A stretch of 10,621 nucleotides of DNA, taken from assembly GCA_025360395.1 (NCBI GenBank), contig JANYCH010000067.1, positions 1-10,621 of the forward strand. The letters run 5' to 3'. The stretch comes from Cytophagales bacterium (lineage in GTDB: Bacteria; Bacteroidota; Bacteroidia; Cytophagales; UBA9547). A model generated the notes under the pieces. It was not told the origin of the DNA. It was given only the letters and a program-made list of their open reading frames with translations, and did no database searches. The translations under genes and the position numbers were made by a program. Shown one piece after another: positions 6,638 through 10,621 of this stretch (its first letter is position 1; each line of letters opens with the position of its first letter).

Positions 6638-7109
6638 ATTAAATAATATATAAAGTCAATTGAATGGATGCAAAGGTTTTCTTCCTCATTATCTTATCTT
6701 TACATTCAATATAATATCGAATTTACAAGAATTTTTCTGTCTTCTTTTCTCTTTGTTTTTATCAGCACTTTCATTTTCTGATGATTACAAGGCAAAAAAA
6801 GCTCTTATTGACCCAGCTATCCTAAGGAGATCAAGATCTTCCCAAACCCTGGTAGTGAAAAGGGACTATTGAAAGCCCGGTAGAAATCTCCCAAATTGGG
6901 CACTTTTATTCTTTTAAAACTTTCTTACAGTGTTTTTAGTTGTTAATAATAAATGTCTTAATTGAATTTGTTATAGAGCTATTTTGTTAGCTTTCTGAAT
7001 TATTAACAGACATTAATTAGATTCATCCCTCAGGCACGGTATTTAAACAAACCATACTTTAGACTTACTTAATCATAATATTGTTTATCAACCCAATTAC
7101 CTCCTTATT
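6638..7109. other. Non-coding stretch before the desaturase gene
   Basis: This AT-rich region carries no gene I can support. A 70-codon reading frame at 6660-6872 has no family resemblance and biased residues. At 6884-6910 a GCCC/GGGC pair and a small CCCAAATTGGG palindrome precede a T-rich run and might weakly end the upstream transcript. At 6941-7014 two interlocking inverted repeats occur. TATTTTG at 6980-6986 is one base short of the Bacteroidetes -7 element and lacks a well-spaced -33. Confidence 0.5.
6941..7014. repeat. Two interlocking inverted repeats upstream of the desaturase
   Basis: TGTTAATAAT (6941-6950) is the exact inverse of ATTATTAACA (6999-7008). AATGTC (6952-6957) is the exact inverse of GACATT (7009-7014). 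Because the arms alternate they cannot form one hairpin. As RNA they would make a pseudoknot-like fold; as DNA they may be paired binding sites. The region is AT-rich, so chance is possible. Confidence 0.4.
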
Positions 7110-8180
7110 TTGTCCAGAATAACATTTAATAATAAAAACAATCCATTTTATAAAAGCCTCAAAGGAAAAGTGGATCATTATTTCGCAAGCAAAAACCTTG
7201 ATTTTACAGGAAATTTTTCCCTGCATTTTAAAGGTGTCTTACAGGTAACTACCGCAATAGGCTTGTACATTACCCTGGTTTTCTTTCGTTTCGATGCTTT
7301 TCTTTCTATAATTCTTTGCTCATTACTGGGAATCAATCTTTCAGTGATTGGTTTTAACATTATGCATGAGGGCGGACATCAAAGTTTTTCACGCTATAAG
7401 TGGGTGAACAATCTTTCAGCTTATTGTCTTAATGTAATGGGTGGTAATGCCATGTTCTGGAAAATCAAACATAACATAAACCATCATACTTATACCAATA
7501 TCGAAGGTATGGACCACGACATAGAGGTAGAGCCTTTTATGCGTTTACATCAATCTCAACCACGTTACTGGATGCACCGTTTTCAACATATATACTGGGT
7601 TATTTTATATGGCGGCACTTACTTGTCCTGGATTTTTATTGATGATTTTGTAAAATATTTTACTGGTAACGTAGCAACAGGTACTGAAAATAAAAAATGG
7701 AAAGCTAAAGAGCATTTGATCTTCTGGGGTACTAAAATTACCTATTTGTTTCTTTATATTGGTCTCCCCATTGCTTATGCCGGACTTTGGCCTGCTTTAA
7801 TTGGTTTTGGCATTATGACTTTTTCATGTGGTTTATGCATTGGCATAGTATTTCAAATGGCACATGTGGTAGAGCATACCGCATTTCCTGAGCCACATGC
7901 AGATTCAAACAAAATTGAACAGGAATGGGCAATACACCAGGTCCAAACAACGGCTAATTTTGGTACAGGAAGTAAAGTTTTATCCTGGTTCTTAGGTGGA
8001 CTAAACTTCCAGGTTGAACATCATTTATTTCCTAAAATAAGCCACGTTCACTATCCGGCAATCAATAAATTAGTCAAGGAAACCTGCGAAGAATTTAATG
8101 TCACCTATTTAGAGTACCCTACTCTTTTAAAAGCATTTTATTCTCACCTTTTATATATTAAGCGAATGGGAATTGCTTAA
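7110..8180 (+). CDS. Membrane fatty-acid desaturase (acyl-CoA/front-end type)
   Basis: A 356-residue di-iron membrane desaturase that introduces a double bond into a fatty acyl chain. The three histidine boxes are intact: HEGGH (86-90), HNINHH (121-126) and QVEHH (301-305). Further conserved His residues lie in AHVVEH (251-256). Glutamine in the third box is typical of front-end (delta-5/delta-6, linoleoyl-CoA-like) desaturases, but the cytochrome b5 domain of eukaryotic ones is absent, as is usual in bacteria. Hydrophobic segments at about 42-58, 62-82, 160-176, 205-224 and 228-249 fit an inner-membrane protein with the boxes on the cytoplasmic side. No in-frame ATG occurs before Met85, which lies in the first box. 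The start is therefore non-ATG, and TTG at 7110 gives the normal N-terminus (SRITFNNKNNPFYKSLK). Regiospecificity cannot be read from sequence. A role in membrane fluidity is likely. Confidence 0.93.
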   Translation: MSRITFNNKNNPFYKSLKGKVDHYFASKNLDFTGNFSLHFKGVLQVTTAIGLYITLVFFRFDAFLSIILCSLLGINLSVIGFNIMHEGGHQSFSRYKWVNNLSAYCLNVMGGNAMFWKIKHNINHHTYTNIEGMDHDIEVEPFMRLHQSQPRYWMHRFQHIYWVILYGGTYLSWIFIDDFVKYFTGNVATGTENKKWKAKEHLIFWGTKITYLFLYIGLPIAYAGLWPALIGFGIMTFSCGLCIGIVFQMAHVVEHTAFPEPHADSNKIEQEWAIHQVQTTANFGTGSKVLSWFLGGLNFQVEHHLFPKISHVHYPAINKLVKETCEEFNVTYLEYPTLLKAFYSHLLYIKRMGIA

Positions 8181-8247
8181 AAACATTTTTTTTGTTTTGT
8201 AGGCATGATAATGGTAGTCGGGAAGAGCCTGTAATTTTAGGTTTCAC

Positions 8248-9051
8248 ATGGTTAAAGACAATGCCTATTATCCTTCTATCTGGAGTATTTCTAAATATCC
8301 ACGTTACATTTCTTATTTTAAGGAATACCTTAAATGGAGTGATTATAATTCATTATTTGCTTCATTAAAATATTTGGTTTTCCATAAATCATCGAATAAA
8401 TCCTGGATCAGTACTTCAGAGATGGGAAAATTTAATATTAGGGCCAATACCTCTGATTTTCAGTTTATTAATATTGCTTATGAATCAGGTGTAAAAACTT
8501 ATCTGAAAAAACTGTTACCTGCGATGACTCATTTTATAGATGTTGGAGCATGCATAGGAGAATACAACGTGTGGCTTGCAAATTCAGGTGTTAAATGCTT
8601 CGCTTTTGAGCCAGTAAATTATGCAGGGCTGGAGGAAAATGTCCGACTAAATAAATTGGAAAACCTGATAAGCACTTACAGATGCGGAATAGGGGCGAAG
8701 CAGGAAAAAGTGACATTCAATATTTTGAAAACTGTAACAAGCTCCAGCCACATAGACCGCAACCAGGGAGAAGGAAATATTGAGATTGATACAATAGACA
8801 ATGTTTTGCAGGATTTAAGAATCCTTCCTGAAGAAACACTTGTTATAAAATTGGATGTGGAAGGAATGGAAGGTGAAGCAATTGAAGGTGCTAAAGACCT
8901 TATTTCAAATACAAAAAACCTCTATATTATTTATGAAAGGTTTTCAGATAGAGAGGATTCTATCGAAAAACAATTGGAGTTGCTTGGAAATTTTAAGCAC
9001 ACCCGAATTGATTCTGTAAATTATGCTGCCAGAAAAATAAATATGGCGTAG
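8248..9051 (+). CDS. FkbM-family SAM-dependent methyltransferase
   Basis: A 267-residue class I methyltransferase of the FkbM family, members of which O-methylate sugars or polyketide-type hydroxyls. The SAM site shows as FIDVGACIGEYN (96-107, motif I), with FEP (120-122) ending the next strand. IKLDVEGMEGEAIEGA (200-215) carries the hallmark D-x-E-G. The first 60 or so residues lie outside the core, are rich in aromatic and basic residues, and resemble no domain I know. There is no signal peptide or membrane segment. The gene starts 67 bp after the desaturase stop on the same strand and may share its transcript; I see no convincing promoter or terminator between them. No glycosyltransferase or polysaccharide genes accompany it, so the substrate is unknown. 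It is tail-to-tail with the flavin reductase-like gene, 3 bp apart. Confidence 0.88.
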   Translation: MVKDNAYYPSIWSISKYPRYISYFKEYLKWSDYNSLFASLKYLVFHKSSNKSWISTSEMGKFNIRANTSDFQFINIAYESGVKTYLKKLLPAMTHFIDVGACIGEYNVWLANSGVKCFAFEPVNYAGLEENVRLNKLENLISTYRCGIGAKQEKVTFNILKTVTSSSHIDRNQGEGNIEIDTIDNVLQDLRILPEETLVIKLDVEGMEGEAIEGAKDLISNTKNLYIIYERFSDREDSIEKQLELLGNFKHTRIDSVNYAARKINMA

Positions 9052-9054
9052 GCT

Positions 9055-9693
9055 TTAAAAGCCGGTTGGCCATGTTTCCGGTTTAGCATAAGTAAGTCTG
9101 TTTATAAGTGAGGTTGAATGATAACTATCCAAACCACTGCATGTCAAAGTGCCTGCAAGCTGGAGGTTAACAAATCCATCCTCACTTAAACAATTTTCCG
9201 GGATAATAACTTCTTTGATTTCTCCGATAATCAAAATAGTCCCGTTGATTTTTAAGTCAATTTTTTCATGAAATTCTAATCCAAGCTGAACCTCAGATTC
9301 TCTGACAAAGGGGGCATAGAATTCTTTGGAATATTCTTCAGTAAGCTTTACAGCCTCAAACTCAGAAACCTCGCTGGGATAGCGGGCTGAAGTTTGATGG
9401 GCATTTTTTAAAAATGATTCCTTTATATGGTTTAATGTGTAGAATTTTGTTTCTAAAATATTCTCCAATGTATGTCTTTCAGCGGAGTCTGGTCTCACAA
9501 TGAATCCTACCAAAGGTGGATTGGCTCCAATATGCACTATTGAACTAAAAATCGCGAGGTTGCTTAATCCGGATTTACTTTTGGTTCCTATCAAACAAAT
9601 GCTTTTAAATCCGCCAAGCGAATTTATGAATATTGCCCTATATCGTTGGTCAAAATTCATAATATCAGCATGTGAAAATTGTTTCTTATTCAT
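9055..9693 (-). CDS. Flavin reductase-like FMN-binding protein
   Basis: A 212-residue protein of the flavin reductase-like, FMN-binding split-barrel family, whose members bind FMN and often reduce free flavin with NAD(P)H. The FMN-site pattern SNLAIFSSIVHIGANPPLVGF (44-64) matches the usual NLAPFS...NPPL signature. It is followed by RHTLENI (73-79), the helix HQTSARYPSEVSEFE (99-113) and a C-terminal LINRLTYAKPETWP (196-209). There is no signal peptide, so it is cytoplasmic. The chosen ATG (9693) overlaps the SDR stop codon as TAATG, a sign of translational coupling. A longer reading from 9753 would bury 20 residues inside the SDR gene and add no family similarity. It is the last gene of the operon. 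The partner enzyme is not in the window; an oxidoreductase or photolyase-type flavoprotein beyond the right edge is possible. Confidence 0.88.
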   Translation of the reverse strand: MNKKQFSHADIMNFDQRYRAIFINSLGGFKSICLIGTKSKSGLSNLAIFSSIVHIGANPPLVGFIVRPDSAERHTLENILETKFYTLNHIKESFLKNAHQTSARYPSEVSEFEAVKLTEEYSKEFYAPFVRESEVQLGLEFHEKIDLKINGTILIIGEIKEVIIPENCLSEDGFVNLQLAGTLTCSGLDSYHSTSLINRLTYAKPETWPTGF

Positions 9694-10388
9694 TAAAGCA
9701 ATTTTATATTTCCCATTCCCCCATCTACTGCTATAACTTGTCCGGTTATCCAACCCGATTTTCCAGATAATAAAAATTCAATTGCGTTTGCGATATCCAT
9801 TGCACTGCCCACTTTCTTTAAGGGATTCCGTTTTTCAGAAGCTTCCAGTTTTTCAGGTGAATTAATGAATTTTTCTGACAGAGGAGTATCTGTAAGTGAT
9901 GGAGCAATACAATTGACCCTTACAGAGGGCGCAAGTTCTGCTGCAAGTGCTTTTGTCAGCCCTTCAATTGCACCTTTTGCCATAGAAATGGAAGAATGAA
10001 ATGGCATCCCAGTCGAAACAGCAACAGTGCTTAAATAGACAATGCTGGCTTGTTCAGTATTTTTAAGATTGGAAAGATAAGCGTGGGTAAAAGCGACAGC
10101 TCCAAGACTATTGATTTGATAATCCTGAATAAAATCAACCTGGCTTAGGCGGTTGAATGGTTTTAAGTTAATAGTGCCTGGAAAATAAACGATACCGTCA
10201 ACAGGACCATCAATAGGAGGGAAGACACCAAAATCATATTTTCCGACAGTGTAAAATTCATCATACCCCTTTATTTTCATTTTAGTAGAAATTCCGATTA
10301 CATTGTGGCCATTTATTTTCAAAAGCTTGGCTGTTTCTATAGCAATTTTACTAGATGCCCCGGCAAAAATATATGTTTTAGATACCAT
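9693..10388 (-). CDS. Atypical SDR-family protein lacking the catalytic tyrosine
   Basis: A 231-residue short-chain dehydrogenase/reductase fold: N-terminal Rossmann beta-alpha-beta, an NSLGA segment with Asn93, Ser120 in YLSTVAVS (118-125), Lys138, and the C-terminal half with VRVNCIAPSLTDTPL (157-170) and GQVIAVDGGM (216-225). Two hallmark sites differ. The glycine-rich motif reads AGASSKIA (9-16) where TGxxxGIG is expected. The YxxxK position reads ISMAK (134-138), with Ile in place of the catalytic Tyr. Lys, Ser and Asn remain. Standard Tyr-dependent NAD(P)H redox chemistry is therefore doubtful; it may bind a nucleotide or flavin without turnover, or serve as a scaffold. The flanking sequence (MPFHSS...KGAIEGL) is smooth, which argues for a subfamily trait rather than decay. 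It overlaps both neighbours by TAATG, so it is made together with the flavin reductase-like and TIGR03643 proteins. Confidence 0.9.
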   Translation of the reverse strand: MVSKTYIFAGASSKIAIETAKLLKINGHNVIGISTKMKIKGYDEFYTVGKYDFGVFPPIDGPVDGIVYFPGTINLKPFNRLSQVDFIQDYQINSLGAVAFTHAYLSNLKNTEQASIVYLSTVAVSTGMPFHSSISMAKGAIEGLTKALAAELAPSVRVNCIAPSLTDTPLSEKFINSPEKLEASEKRNPLKKVGSAMDIANAIEFLLSGKSGWITGQVIAVDGGMGNIKLL

Positions 10389-10621
10389 TAGCGTTTTGAA
10401 ATTTTATTAGATGTTATACTTCTTTGCAAATTACTTTTGAACCTGGTTATTCCTTCTTCACGTTTTTTGGCGTGTTTGGTATTGCCGCTTTCAACTCGTA
10501 CCCTCCAACGCTTATAACTGCTGAATTTTAGATTTTTTTTCATGAGCCCTTTGACCTCCGATTCTTTTAAACCAAACTGAAATTCAATAGCCTCGAAGGG
10601 TGTGCGATCTTCCCAGGCCAT
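10388..10621 (-). CDS. TIGR03643/DUF2805 family protein, 5'-partial
   Basis: The visible 77 residues begin MAWEDRTPFEAIEFQFGL and continue through EVKGLMKK and SSYKRWRVRV. I recognise this pattern as the TIGR03643/DUF2805 family: small proteins with a helix-turn-helix-like core and no established function. The tail (50-77) is strongly basic, which would suit nucleic-acid binding. The first visible Met sits exactly at the window edge. In family members as I remember them this MAWEDRTPFEAI segment follows about ten further residues, so the true start probably lies outside. The stop overlaps the SDR start as TAATG. From memory these genes often occur beside bacterial cryptochrome/photolyase genes, hence the suggestion of a light- or DNA-repair-linked operon; that part is inference. 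Confidence 0.8.
   Translation of the reverse strand: MAWEDRTPFEAIEFQFGLKESEVKGLMKKNLKFSSYKRWRVRVESGNTKHAKKREEGITRFKSNLQRSITSNKISKR

Noticed and set aside
6660..6872. 70-codon plus-strand frame with a hydrophobic stretch
   Set aside because: The composition reflects T-rich DNA (Phe, Leu, Ser), there is no signal-peptide layout or family match, and no promoter or conserved feature supports it.
7099..7106. ACCTCCTT, identical to the 16S anti-Shine-Dalgarno, just before the desaturase start
   Set aside because: It is the same strand as the rRNA end, so it cannot pair with it. It is probably chance.
8181..8247. Possible promoter TAATTTTA before the FkbM gene
   Set aside because: It matches seven of eight positions of TAnnTTTG but has no -33 element at usable spacing, so read-through from the desaturase is equally likely.
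9691..9753. 20-residue N-terminal extension of the flavin reductase-like gene
   Set aside because: It lies inside the SDR gene, lacks family similarity, and the TAATG overlap start at 9693 is typical of coupled genes.

Overview
The window looks like a piece of a Bacteroidetes (Bacteroidota) chromosome, probably from the Chitinophagales, Sphingobacteriales or Cytophagales side of the phylum. Four things point there. Start codons lack Shine-Dalgarno sequences. One clear promoter has the phylum's TAnnTTTG type -7 element. Small secreted and outer-membrane proteins of Bacteroidetes style are present. A DnaE2-like polymerase gene sits beside dinB, a pairing I associate with this phylum. I see no rRNA, tRNA, CRISPR array, insertion sequence or integrase.

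Left part (208-4487, minus strand): dinB (DNA polymerase IV, catalytic residues intact) is followed after about 130 bp by a 978-residue DnaE2/ImuC-like polymerase III alpha subunit. Together they look like a translesion-synthesis cassette. Both genes have the same TGTCAACC box (+ strand) about 75 bp before their start codons, each with a plausible -10 element 18 bp further on. The dinB leader also holds several ATTGTC/GACAAT half-sites that look like an operator. The dinB-dnaE gap contains a small GTTGACR tandem repeat.

Middle part (4700-7109): a secreted TPR protein (minus) has its own Bacteroidetes promoter and a strong intrinsic terminator. Next come a small KTSC-like protein (minus) and a divergent outer-membrane beta-barrel protein (plus). 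Two AT-rich non-coding stretches carry unexplained inverted repeats.

Right part (7110-10621): a membrane fatty-acid desaturase starting at TTG and an FkbM-family methyltransferase lie on the plus strand. They converge, with 3 bp between stop codons, on a minus-strand operon that runs in from beyond the right edge. That operon is TIGR03643/DUF2805 protein (5'-partial), SDR-family protein, then flavin reductase-like protein, each pair joined by a TAATG stop/start overlap. The SDR lacks the catalytic tyrosine and part of the glycine-rich dinucleotide motif. From memory, TIGR03643 genes often sit near photolyase/cryptochrome genes, so this may be the end of a light- or flavin-linked cluster. With the degenerate SDR, it is the most interesting part of the window.
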